A stretch of 64,000 bases of DNA from positions 1-64,000 of the forward strand of contig DATCHW010000071.1 of NCBI GenBank assembly GCA_036508135.1, given 5' to 3'. This stretch comes from DATCHW01 sp036508135 (GTDB lineage: Bacteria; Bacteroidota; Ignavibacteria; Tepidaquicellales; Tepidaquicellaceae). Each line of letters starts with the position of its first letter. The stretch's first letter is position 1. The notes below the pieces were generated by a model. It was not told the DNA's origin, did no database searches, and worked only from the letters and a program-made list of their open reading frames with translations. The position numbers and the translations under genes were made by a program. This document shows positions 24,196 through 32,357 of this stretch, one piece after another.

Positions 24196-25863
24196 ATGGC
24201 AATTTTAACATCCGATTTTAAGAAAGATGATGCTTTCAAAAAAAGGGAGCATCATTACAAATCTCTTCTTCAAGATTTAAAAGCAAAAGCAAAAGAAATT
24301 CATAAAGGCGGCGGAACAAGAGCGATTGAAAAATTACATAAATCAAATAAACTCCATTGCCGTGAGCGCATCAATCTTTTAATTGATAAAGACTCTTTCT
24401 TTTTTGAAATCGGACTCTTCACAGCGTACGGAATGTATAAAGAATACGGCGGTGCCACTTCTTCAGGAACCGTATTCGGAATCGGAAAAATACACGGGCG
24501 TGATTGCGTTATAGTTGCAAACGACGCTACAGTTAAAGCAGGGGCGTGGTTTCCTATCACCTGCAAAAAAAATCTTCGTGCACAGGAAATTGCAATGGAG
24601 AACCGGCTTCCAATCATTTATCTTGTCGACTCTGCCGGAGTGTTTCTTCCCTTGCAGGATGAAATTTTTCCCGACAAAGAACATTTCGGACGCATTTTCC
24701 GTAATAATGCCGTGATGAGTGCTATGGGTATTCCTCAGATAGCCGCGATTATGGGTCCTTGCGTTGCAGGCGGTGCTTATCTTCCGATTATGAGTGATGA
24801 AACAATTATCGTAGAAGGTAATGGCAGTATATTCCTTGCAGGTTCTCATCTTGTTAAAGCCGCAATTGGTGAAAGCATCGAAAATGAATCGCTTGGAGGT
24901 GCAGAAGTTTCGACCACAATCTCCGGAATTACAGATGAAAAAGTTCCGGATGATAAAGCCGCGATTGAAAAAATCAGGAGTCTTGTAAGCAAGTTCGGGG
25001 AAAACGAAAAAGCCGGTTTCGACCGTATCGAAAGCAAACCTCCGCTTTATTCACCTGAAGAAATTTACGGAATTATTCCCGAGGATAGTACAAAACCCTA
25101 TAACACTTATGATTTAATAACACGCATTATTGACAAAGGCGATTTTGACGAATATAAACCTGAATATGGAAAGTCGCTCATCACCGGTTATGCAAGGATT
25201 GACGGCTGGGCTGTCGGAATTGTCGCAAATCAAAGGAGCATAGTAAAAAAGAAAACTCCTAAAGGTGCATCTGAAATGCAAGTCGGAGGAGTAATTTATT
25301 CTGATAGTGCTGATAAGGCATCACGCTTTATTATGAACTGCAATCAGCGCCGCATTCCGCTTCTCTTCCTTCAGGATGTCACCGGTTTTATGGTTGGCTC
25401 TCAGGCAGAATATGGCGGGATTATCAAAGACGGTGCAAAGCTTGTAAATGCAGTCGCGAATTCTGTCGTTCCTAAAATCACTATAATTATAGGAAATTCT
25501 TATGGAGCAGGCAATTATGCTATGTGCGGAAAGGCTTATGACCCGCGTTTTATTTATGCTTATCCTAATGCTCAGATTGCTGTGATGGGCGGCTCTCAGG
25601 CAAGCAATGTATTACTTGATATTAAAATCGGACAGATGAAAAAACTTGGCAAAGAAATTCACGCAGACGATAAAAAAATATTCCTTGAAGAAATCAAATC
25701 GCGGTATGCTGAACAGACAAATGTACTCTATGCCGCCGCAAGGCTCTGGATTGATGAAGTCCTCGACCCTGCTTATACAAGGGAAGCAATCTCTTACTCT
25801 ATCACATTAGCTAATCACAACCCGGAAATCAAAAAGTTCAACCTCGGCGTCATCCAAACTTAA
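24196..25863 (+). CDS. Acyl-CoA carboxylase carboxyltransferase, methylcrotonyl-CoA carboxylase beta-like
   Basis: A 555-residue carboxyltransferase of the MccB/PccB family. The order R-E-R-I-x-L-L-I-D, A-N-D-A-T-V-K-A-G, C-K-K-N-L-R-A-Q-E-I, F-P-D-K-E-H-F-G-R-I-F-R-N, G-P-C-V-A-G-G-A-Y and M-S-D-E matches methylcrotonyl-CoA carboxylase beta more closely than PccB. The C-terminal half has G-S-Q-A-E-Y-G-G, G-N-S-Y-G-A-G-N-Y-A-M and P-N-A-Q-I-A-V-M-G. No alpha (biotin) subunit gene is adjacent. Codons here are visibly richer in G/C at third positions than in neighbours. Substrate (methylcrotonyl-, geranyl- or other CoA) is uncertain. Confidence 0.82.
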   Translation: MAILTSDFKKDDAFKKREHHYKSLLQDLKAKAKEIHKGGGTRAIEKLHKSNKLHCRERINLLIDKDSFFFEIGLFTAYGMYKEYGGATSSGTVFGIGKIHGRDCVIVANDATVKAGAWFPITCKKNLRAQEIAMENRLPIIYLVDSAGVFLPLQDEIFPDKEHFGRIFRNNAVMSAMGIPQIAAIMGPCVAGGAYLPIMSDETIIVEGNGSIFLAGSHLVKAAIGESIENESLGGAEVSTTISGITDEKVPDDKAAIEKIRSLVSKFGENEKAGFDRIESKPPLYSPEEIYGIIPEDSTKPYNTYDLITRIIDKGDFDEYKPEYGKSLITGYARIDGWAVGIVANQRSIVKKKTPKGASEMQVGGVIYSDSADKASRFIMNCNQRRIPLLFLQDVTGFMVGSQAEYGGIIKDGAKLVNAVANSVVPKITIIIGNSYGAGNYAMCGKAYDPRFIYAYPNAQIAVMGGSQASNVLLDIKIGQMKKLGKEIHADDKKIFLEEIKSRYAEQTNVLYAAARLWIDEVLDPAYTREAISYSITLANHNPEIKKFNLGVIQT

Positions 25864-25872
25864 CAAGTTTTT

Positions 25873-26020
25873 ATCCCCACTTTTTTTCAAAGGGGGGTTT
25901 GGGGGGTTTCTTCCCCCTTCCCCTTGTTTCGAAGTCCCACCTTCAAAACATTCCTTATTATGCATTACTTATTGCTCTCAAACATCCCCACTTTTTTTCA
26001 AAGGGGGGGTTTCTTCCCCT
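25873..26020. repeat. Direct repeat of a G+C-rich palindromic element
   Basis: Two copies (about 25873-25915 and 25984-26016) of a CCCCAC - T7 - CAAA - G6/G7 element followed by a TTTCTTCCCC tail. Each can pair CCCC with GGGG. They sit in a 400-base gene-free stretch after the MccB-like gene; the first could serve as its terminator. The rest of the stretch, apart from the octamer repeat below, shows nothing I can name. Confidence 0.6.
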
Positions 26021-26133
26021 TATCATCCTGGGGTACCCTCCCGGGTCATATATTTCAGGATCTCAAACAAATTTCCCCTCTCTTAATCACCAACAACTAA
26101 CCACCAACAACTAATAACTTTCTTTCCCCCTCC

Positions 26134-26181
26134 TTATTCACTTATTCACTTACTCGCTTATTCACCCATTCACTTATTCAC
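26134..26181 (+). repeat. Octamer microsatellite, six units of TTATTCAC-like sequence
   Basis: Six contiguous 8-base units: four are exact TTATTCAC and two are variants (TTACTCGC, CCATTCAC). Just upstream, ACCAACAACTAA is repeated twice (about 26089-26113). Eight-base units do not preserve a reading frame, and no gene lies across them. Confidence 0.85.
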
Positions 26182-26263
26182 TCTCCTAAAAACTCACTTG
26201 AAAATTAATTCCAATATGACTAAAGTTTATAAAATTCCATAAATTTCAATTAGGAGAAAATTT

Positions 26264-26476
26264 TTGAATTCAACCCTTCGTGATGAACTCTCTGCAAAGC
26301 TCCTCTCGCTTGCTACTAATTATGGAACTTACACCACGCAAAGGGCTGTCATACTTCCTTTGTTCGATGGTCCAGAAGGGCTCACGGTTCGTGCCGAGCG
26401 TGCAAAGGTGCACGTAAAAAGCGTTTACGGCGTAAGTTCTATGGAATTCAAAGCCCTTACAGGCAAAATTTATTAA
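26264..26476 (+). CDS. Possible small hypothetical protein (70 residues)
   Basis: A TTG start follows AGGAGAAAATTT, a fair ribosome-binding site. The frame encodes 70 residues with no signal peptide and no recognised domain, ending with a T-G-K-I-Y tail. Its codons contain more C and G at third positions than the A+T-rich genes downstream. An 87-residue minus-strand frame covers the same DNA, and neither can be excluded. It lies at the start of the accessory region. Confidence 0.3.
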   Translation: MNSTLRDELSAKLLSLATNYGTYTTQRAVILPLFDGPEGLTVRAERAKVHVKSVYGVSSMEFKALTGKIY

Positions 26477-26569
26477 ATTATATTTTAATGTTCTCAAAAA
26501 ACAATTAATTTGAATAAATAACCCCGACCTCATCCCTCGGAGGTATTTTAACTTAAAAATAATATATTT

Positions 26570-27367
26570 ATGGGAAAAGTGACTAATTTAAAAATCTTAG
26601 TAGCAGAATTGGGAGATGATTATTATACGATATTATCCTATAATGAGTTGCTGAACGAATATTATTCCCCAATCGATAATTTGACTACGATTGAAAATGA
26701 AATTCATACTTATTTATTAAAAGAACATTGTAATGCATTTAAAATTATTATTGATGAATTTGAGGATATTATTAATTTTTCAATAATATTTTATGGATGT
26801 GATGCTTCAAAAATTGTATTAATGTTTATTGATAAATATTTTATAAAAATAGATAATCCAAAAGATAGATATTATTGTAATAATTTAGATTTTACTAATC
26901 ATTTAAGAATTAAATTAGTCGACCAAAATACAATCTCTTCGAAAGAAATCGAATCATTTCTAATCGCGAATGGTATTAAAAATTTTATGATTATTCGTCA
27001 GAAAGAAATTTTTGAAAGAGGGGCATCTGATTTGCTAGATGCATTTTTAATTTCATTAAGTGCGAATGTTGTTTATGATATTGGTAAATTACTTTTGAAA
27101 TTTATAAAAGATAAATTAAAAGAAAGAGGAAAAGAAAAATATAATGATTTATTAGGTGTAGAAATTCTTAAAATAGACAATTCTATTTTAAATAATTTAG
27201 CGGATTTATCAAAACTTGATATTAAAGGTTTTTATCTAAGTCGTTTTTACAAACGGGAAGATAATAAAGTAGATATCACTTATAGAAGCAACAAAAATTA
27301 TCTATATATAACTTGTGATGAAAACATGAATATTGAAAAATATCAAATCAAAAAAATTAATAATTAA
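26570..27367 (+). CDS. Hypothetical protein, accessory region
   Basis: I do not recognise this 265-residue protein. It is very A+T-rich in codon use. The N-terminal ~130 residues look alpha/beta and acidic. A hydrophobic stretch near 163-180 (D-A-F-L-I-S-L-S-A-N-V-V-Y-D-I-G) could be a membrane-associated helix and is followed by a very basic helix (K-D-K-L-K-E-R-G-K-E-K). A beta-rich tail ends in K-K-I-N-N. A G+C-rich hairpin-like CCCCGACC...GGAGG lies just upstream. It sits directly before the truncated ATPase and the cassette-like region. A defence or toxin role would be speculation. Confidence 0.6.
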   Translation: MGKVTNLKILVAELGDDYYTILSYNELLNEYYSPIDNLTTIENEIHTYLLKEHCNAFKIIIDEFEDIINFSIIFYGCDASKIVLMFIDKYFIKIDNPKDRYYCNNLDFTNHLRIKLVDQNTISSKEIESFLIANGIKNFMIIRQKEIFERGASDLLDAFLISLSANVVYDIGKLLLKFIKDKLKERGKEKYNDLLGVEILKIDNSILNNLADLSKLDIKGFYLSRFYKREDNKVDITYRSNKNYLYITCDENMNIEKYQIKKINN

Positions 27368-27527
27368 TTAATAATAAAAAGTATGGACTGTAATCAAATT
27401 TTTCTCTGGATACTATGCTCCGGCGTAGTATCCTGCTTTTATCTTTCAATGCTCTTAAAAAAGAATTATGTTGATTAAACCAACCCCCGAGCCAACCCTC
27501 TGGGGAATTTTAATTTAAAGAACAACT

Positions 27528-27692
27528 ATGAAACTTGTTTCTGCTTCAATAAAAAAATATAAAAGTATATTCAATGCGGAGAATATAAAAATAGATGATA
27601 AAATAACAACTTTAGTTGGAATGAATGAATCTGGTAAAACAGTTTCCCTAGAAGCCTTAGCAAAATCAAATTATTTCTTAGATGATTTATAA
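27528..27692 (+). pseudogene. N-terminal fragment of an AAA (OLD/RecF-like) ATPase
   Basis: A 54-codon frame begins with M-K-L-V-S-A-S-I-K-K-Y-K-S-I, the typical opening of OLD- or RecF-like ATPases. Walker A G-M-N-E-S-G-K-T follows at residues 31-38. It then ends at TAA 27690-27692, where a full protein would be 500-700 residues. No continuation appears in any frame before the palindrome at 27721. It is preceded by a hairpin-like CCCCGAG...TCTGGGGA leader similar to the one before the 26570 gene. It is best read as the remnant of a defence-type nuclease ATPase cut at the edge of the cassette-like region. Confidence 0.65.
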
Positions 27693-27720
27693 AATTAATT
27701 TATTAGTTTTTTTAAAAATA

Positions 27721-27802
27721 AAGTATGATAGTTATCGTACAAATACGACCAAGAATATGTGTATTAGTATGATTTTGTCATACATATAAACAAGTTGGCG
27801 GC
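27721..27802 (+). repeat. attC-like site A (left arm weak)
   Basis: A degraded imperfect palindrome (AAGTATGATAG ... GTCATACATAT) ends with the core GTTGGCGGC at 27794-27802. The same 9-mer in reverse complement closes the following gene unit at 29113-29121. The left arm lacks the matching outer core, consistent with loss during truncation of the upstream ATPase gene. Confidence 0.5.
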
Positions 27803-27846
27803 AACCTTGAAAAAACGTTACTACTTGAAATTAACAAAACAATAAG

Positions 27847-29106
27847 ATGGAACAAAAAAAAGGTATACTTGAATTAACGTTATCCAAAAGAACAGATTTA
27901 ACTAAACTAATTTTAGCAGCATGCATTCTTGCGTTAGGCATAGGTTTAATTGCTAATTACCTGACAAACCTATTTGTTTTAGATAGACCATTAATTATCA
28001 TATTTACAGGGCTCATTCTCGTGTTTCTTGTAGTAGTATTTTTCATATATAGTATAATAGTTGAAGCGGACAAGAAAATTGGAATTGAAGGTATTATTGC
28101 ATTAGAAAGAAAGACAAATGATATTTATCCAATAATGCGATATGAGTTTTCTGAAAGTCTTGTAGATACCTTGAATGCTGTTTTTCTTGAAAACAAAGCT
28201 CTTAAAAAATATTGGGATGAAGAATTTAAAAAAAATGAATCAGAAAAAATTAAAAAAAACAAACAAAAACAAGAGAAGATTTCTAATATTGAAAATCCTG
28301 AATCGGTTAAAAATAGAGATATAGGGTATTTCGCTATTCTTAGTGTTACAGACGATATTTCTAATAAAGAAAAAAGTAAATCTGATAAAATACTTGAAGA
28401 AGTTGTGGAATATTTAATTATAGAACAATTATCTACTCATTTATCAACTTACTTTAATGATTATGATGAGCAGGACAAAATAATTAAAGAATATACAAGA
28501 CACGATTTTCCCGAAATACTTTTGAAAAATAGAATAGTAAATTTACTTTCTACTCCATTTGAAGATAGGGATATATTTGTAAAAACTGGAGTGGCGGAGA
28601 TTCCTTCAGAAGGAGAAATAATCGCAATACTCGGTGGCGACGGTTCAAGATTTTCTCGATTTGACCTTAAATTGCCCAAAGGTTCTATTGTAAAGAGACC
28701 TGCAAATGGTATATTATCGGTTGAAAACAATAGAATTTTTCTCCAAATTGAAATTAATTATGGAAAATTTGTGGCAACGTTACCTAAAGGATTTGAACAA
28801 AATTATTTAGGTTTAAATCATAATGATTTAGATATACGCAAAATTGATATAAATCTGAGATATAAAATCAAACCAATTGCTTTCTTTTATAGGTCAAAAT
28901 GGAATTATCATAATTGGGTAGATTCTTTTGCTGAAAGGTTGATTGATTTTTTTTCGTTTGAAACCTTTGTTGAACACATTAATTGGGAAACTAGTTTAAC
29001 AGGAATAATAATAAATAATAAAAGAAGAAAATTATTCAAAGAAAGAGAACTTCTAAAGAAGAAAGATAGTGAAGAAAAAGAAAAGGCTAAAAATGAAAAT
29101 GAATAA
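27847..29106 (+). CDS. Hypothetical two-TM membrane protein, cassette-like unit
   Basis: A 419-residue protein with two strong transmembrane helices near residues 20-43 and 48-74. A Lys/Glu/Asn-rich coiled-coil stretch lies near 125-155, then a cytoplasmic domain of mixed structure with a G-G-D-G motif near 263-266. The C-terminal tail is highly charged. I recognise no family. It is the only gene between core GTTGGCGGC (27794) and its reverse complement (29113), so it may be the cargo of a mobile cassette. ATG start without a clear ribosome site. Confidence 0.65.
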   Translation: MEQKKGILELTLSKRTDLTKLILAACILALGIGLIANYLTNLFVLDRPLIIIFTGLILVFLVVVFFIYSIIVEADKKIGIEGIIALERKTNDIYPIMRYEFSESLVDTLNAVFLENKALKKYWDEEFKKNESEKIKKNKQKQEKISNIENPESVKNRDIGYFAILSVTDDISNKEKSKSDKILEEVVEYLIIEQLSTHLSTYFNDYDEQDKIIKEYTRHDFPEILLKNRIVNLLSTPFEDRDIFVKTGVAEIPSEGEIIAILGGDGSRFSRFDLKLPKGSIVKRPANGILSVENNRIFLQIEINYGKFVATLPKGFEQNYLGLNHNDLDIRKIDINLRYKIKPIAFFYRSKWNYHNWVDSFAERLIDFFSFETFVEHINWETSLTGIIINNKRRKLFKERELLKKKDSEEKEKAKNENE

Positions 29107-29112
29107 AAGGCA

Positions 29113-29247
29113 GCCGCCAACAACGGGTATAAAATATAGCTATTTCAGCGGGTTTGAGAGCGTTTCAGTCCGCATTAACGTTTGTAACGTAGGATAGTGA
29201 CGCAGCTCCGCAATCCGCTACATTTCATACCCGCGACAGTTATCGGC
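29113..29247 (+). repeat. attC-like site B, 135-bp imperfect palindrome
   Basis: The left half GCCGCCAAC + AACGGGTATAAAATATAGC pairs imperfectly with the right half GCTACATTTCATACCCG + GACAGTTATCGGC. Unpaired single bases in the stem and a ~75-base loop match the architecture of integron attC sites. The outer cores differ (GCCGCCAAC against GTTATCGGC), as expected when they belong to two different cassettes. Confidence 0.65.
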
Positions 29248-29298
29248 AAGGCTATGTAAATATAATTATAAATATATTCACCTAAAAATAACAGAAAA

Positions 29299-31860
29299 AT
29301 GTCAGAAAGCTTATCACAGGGACTACCATCAATTGAATTAGACAAAGGTATCTGCCTTTATAAATCTAACGACATAACATTTAGCGACCTAAAAAAGTCA
29401 GGTTTTAACTGTAACAAAAACGGAAAGAAGCCAGACCAATTTGTTGCAATTGGTAAAAATATTCTGATTGGTATTGAAGACAAATATTCATCAGATGATA
29501 TTGATAAAGCTGTTACACAACTCAAAATAAATTATCTTGATGCTTTACCGCAAACAAAATATTTCATTGCAAGAGCAGGAGAAAGAACGAAAATTTACTA
29601 TCGTCTTTCCTCAAACCAAATTGTTGAAATTGGGACAACATTAAAAGGCAAAGAAGTTTTATGTTTTGGTCCGAGAGTAATTACTGGAGAAAATCCAGAA
29701 GTGCAAAAGAATCTTACACTTTTATCCGAACAAGTACGTTTAGATAAAGAGCCGATAAATAGCTCCCTTGAAATATTACCACCTAAAGAATACTATAATC
29801 CTTTAATTGTAAAACAAAATACAATTTACAATTTGTGGCAAAAGATTTTTGCTTGTACTGGTGAAAATGCTCACAAGTGTTTAGAAACTTTTGTTGAATT
29901 ACTTTTATTCAAAGGAATTTCAGATGCAAAACTTTTGCCTAAAGAATATTCACTTGAAACGCTTGCAAACCCAAATACAAACAATGCACTTAACACATAC
30001 AAAAATGTAGTTCGGGAATATATCAAAAATACTTTGTTTCCTACATCAACAGCACAACCCGGAGTAATTAACGGCTTTGCTTTTCAAGACGAAGAAACCG
30101 TTTACAAAACCGTTCTTAAAGACCTGAATGGGTTAGGAAATCTTGCACAAAAACAAATTGACCCCGACTTCAAGAGAAGAATTATTGAAGCATTTTTAGG
30201 TTCAGCACACAGAGAAGGAACGATAAAGAATGGAAAGCATTTAACTCCAAGAATAATCATACAAGCAATTTGGGAAATGGCTGATGCGAAAGAAGGCAAA
30301 AGAATCATTGATCCTTCATGTGGTGTTGGCGGTTTTGTACTTGAAGGTTTGAATTATCCGTACGAATATGATCCACTTAAATATAATTGTTTTGGAATTG
30401 ACAGAGATGAGCAAATGATAATCGTTTCAAAAGCGAATATGATTTTGCATTTGCTTGATCGCTTTGCTGATCCTAGAATTAAACGAGAAAAATTAGCACA
30501 AAAAATCAATGATTGTTTTTTGCAAGCAAAAAACAATGGCACTGGAACATTAGGTGAACTTGATGAAAATCCAAAAGATAATACGCAATGCGTTACAAAG
30601 CACCCAGCCGATTATGTTTTTGCAAACGTTCCTTTCTATGTAAATGGGGTAACACAAATTGATGACAGTTTATCTGCCTTGGGTGTTTATTCATTCTATG
30701 ACGGTTGTGGAATAGGAGTAGAAAGCAGATTTGTAAAATATATTCTCGGACAAATCAAAAACGGAAATCCAGGAATTGCGTTTGTAATCGTAACAGATGG
30801 AATTCTTTACCGACACAAAGATAAAATTAGGGATGTAATAAACATCAATGCTGATATGATTGGTATTATCTCATTACCCGAAGGAACTTTTCAAAACAAC
30901 AATTGGAAAACTTCAATTCTAATTTTCAAACGCAAAACTGATATGCCAGAATTTGCTCCTGTCTTTATATACAATATAAACCATATCGGCATCTCACTTG
31001 ACAGTTACCGAACACCAACTGAAGAAAACGATATTCCAGATTTGAAAAGAGCATGGCAAAAAAGATATTCAGGGCAAATTGATGATCCTAAATGCAAACT
31101 CATTCCGAGAGACGAATTTTTGAAAACAAAAAGATGGAGTGACTTATTTTTCGATTGGCGACAGGTAGATACAAGTAGCAACATTTCTTTCCCTGAGTTT
31201 ATTGAAAATGCGACTGCTATCAACACAGATATAAGTAGGATACTAAAAGACGCTGACAAAAGTTTGAGTGATATTTTTGCTTATGACGATTTTATTGAAG
31301 TTCAACTTGGTGATGAAAAATATTTTAATACAAACACACCAAAGTTCAAAACAACTGTGAAACATGCACGACTTCATCCCGGGAAATACCCCCTATTCTC
31401 TTCACAAGTTGACAAAGCAGTTGAACACATGGAAGACAATAACAATCCTCCAATCTTAATCTACAACGAAAAGAAGGGCGAAAAGAAAAAGTTAATCAGT
31501 TGGAATATCAAAGGCGACCCATGCAAGGATATTAGGGTTCACGAAGAACCTTTTTATTCAACAGAAAATCGTGGTCTGATTGAAATTAAAAACAATAAAA
31601 TTGACTTTTATTTTTTGCTTTACTACTTGCGTGAACATTTAGTTTCTCTTGGTAACTTTAAACGTTCAGACGAAGCCCATGCTGGAAAAGTAAAAAATAT
31701 ATTTATTAGAGTTCCTTCTGATAGCAAGGGCAACATTGACACATCTAAACAAAAAGAAATAGCAAGAGACTATGAAAAGATACTTGTACTTAGGAAAAAT
31801 GTAACCGACAGAATTGTTGAGTTACAAGGTCTAATCTCAAATATTGATGTATTTAAATGA
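29299..31860 (+). CDS. Single-chain restriction-modification protein (nuclease + N6-adenine methyltransferase + specificity domain)
   Basis: This 853-residue protein combines three parts. Residues ~40-110 carry a PD-(D/E)xK-like signature (P-D at 45-46, E-D-K at 60-62) as in HsdR-type N-termini. About 290-560 is an HsdM/N-6 methylase core, with S-adenosylmethionine motif D-P-S-C-G-V-G-G from 338 and the catalytic motif N-V-P-F at 443-446 (usually N-P-P-F/Y). The C-terminal ~190 residues resemble a type I target-recognition domain plus helical spacer. It would cut and methylate DNA as a type IIG-like enzyme. It lies between matching cores GTTATCGGC and GCCGATAAC, so it may be a cassette. DNA target unknown. 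Confidence 0.8.
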   Translation: MSESLSQGLPSIELDKGICLYKSNDITFSDLKKSGFNCNKNGKKPDQFVAIGKNILIGIEDKYSSDDIDKAVTQLKINYLDALPQTKYFIARAGERTKIYYRLSSNQIVEIGTTLKGKEVLCFGPRVITGENPEVQKNLTLLSEQVRLDKEPINSSLEILPPKEYYNPLIVKQNTIYNLWQKIFACTGENAHKCLETFVELLLFKGISDAKLLPKEYSLETLANPNTNNALNTYKNVVREYIKNTLFPTSTAQPGVINGFAFQDEETVYKTVLKDLNGLGNLAQKQIDPDFKRRIIEAFLGSAHREGTIKNGKHLTPRIIIQAIWEMADAKEGKRIIDPSCGVGGFVLEGLNYPYEYDPLKYNCFGIDRDEQMIIVSKANMILHLLDRFADPRIKREKLAQKINDCFLQAKNNGTGTLGELDENPKDNTQCVTKHPADYVFANVPFYVNGVTQIDDSLSALGVYSFYDGCGIGVESRFVKYILGQIKNGNPGIAFVIVTDGILYRHKDKIRDVININADMIGIISLPEGTFQNNNWKTSILIFKRKTDMPEFAPVFIYNINHIGISLDSYRTPTEENDIPDLKRAWQKRYSGQIDDPKCKLIPRDEFLKTKRWSDLFFDWRQVDTSSNISFPEFIENATAINTDISRILKDADKSLSDIFAYDDFIEVQLGDEKYFNTNTPKFKTTVKHARLHPGKYPLFSSQVDKAVEHMEDNNNPPILIYNEKKGEKKKLISWNIKGDPCKDIRVHEEPFYSTENRGLIEIKNNKIDFYFLLYYLREHLVSLGNFKRSDEAHAGKVKNIFIRVPSDSKGNIDTSKQKEIARDYEKILVLRKNVTDRIVELQGLISNIDVFK

Positions 31861-31877
31861 AAGGACAAATTAGCCCA

Positions 31878-32001
31878 GCCGATAACAGGAGGCTTGCTAA
31901 AATGGCGGTCGTTCTTCGTGGACAGGCGAGTTTAACTTGAAATATTATCACTTCAGGACAAGTTATGGAAACCGCCACATTAGCAAGCCCCGAACGTTAG
32001 C
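31878..32001 (+). repeat. attC-like site C, 124-bp imperfect palindrome
   Basis: The left half GCCGATAAC + GGCTTGCTAAAATGGCGG pairs with the right half CCGCCACATTAGCAAGCC + GAACGTTAGC, with two mismatches in the long stem. GCCGATAAC is the exact reverse complement of the core that opens the restriction-modification unit at 29239. A 125-bp leader repeat starts right at the right-hand core. Confidence 0.65.
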
Positions 32002-32119
32002 AAACAAAAATAATATAGATTTTTTTTTCTCGTCCCTACTGCCTGCCCACCTCAGGTGTGGCTCCAGCGTAGGAACGTATATCAACTTGAAGATTCCGCT
32101 ACATCGGAAAATTTCCTCC
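31995..32119 (+). repeat. Leader repeat, copy 1
   Basis: First of three near-identical non-coding segments (others at 33164 and 38399). All begin CGTTAGCAAACAAAAATAAT, followed by T7-9 and a G+C-rich imperfect hairpin (CCTACTGCCTG ... AGCGTAGG). They end in TTTCCTC. Each directly follows the right half of an attC-like palindrome. Copy 1 is the shortest and most diverged at its 3' end. Confidence 0.9.
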
Positions 32120-32258
32120 TGACGAGACATTATTGAATCTATAATATTTTACTCTCATAAGCATTAATTTCCTATTCCAGTATTTAGACTTATTTTTTCT
32201 CAATAGTTTTATTCATTCTCAATATTTATTTTGTTAATATGAAAAAAAAATCGCCAGT

Positions 32259-32285
32259 GCATAACCGAGGCTATGAAGTAATGAT
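32259..32285 (+). repeat. Orphan left half of an attC-like site (site D)
   Basis: GCATAACCGAGGCTATGAAGTAA here is close to the reverse complement of the segment at 38380-38400 (TTACTGCATATAGCCTCGGT), 6.1 kb away. No right half is nearby. The rest of the gap 32120-32357 is A+T-rich with no gene I can support beyond the upstream extension of the DUF6766-like frame. Confidence 0.45.
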
Positions 32286-32357
32286 AATTACAAAGATATT
32301 AAAGAAAATAAAATAAATATAAAACATTTTTTCATCTACAAAAACAGCTTAAGCATT

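Noticed and set aside
26270..26533. Minus-strand 87-residue frame opposite the 26264 ORF
   Set aside because: It has no clear ribosome site and no recognised domain. The plus-strand frame has AGGAG before its start, so only that one was listed, at low confidence.
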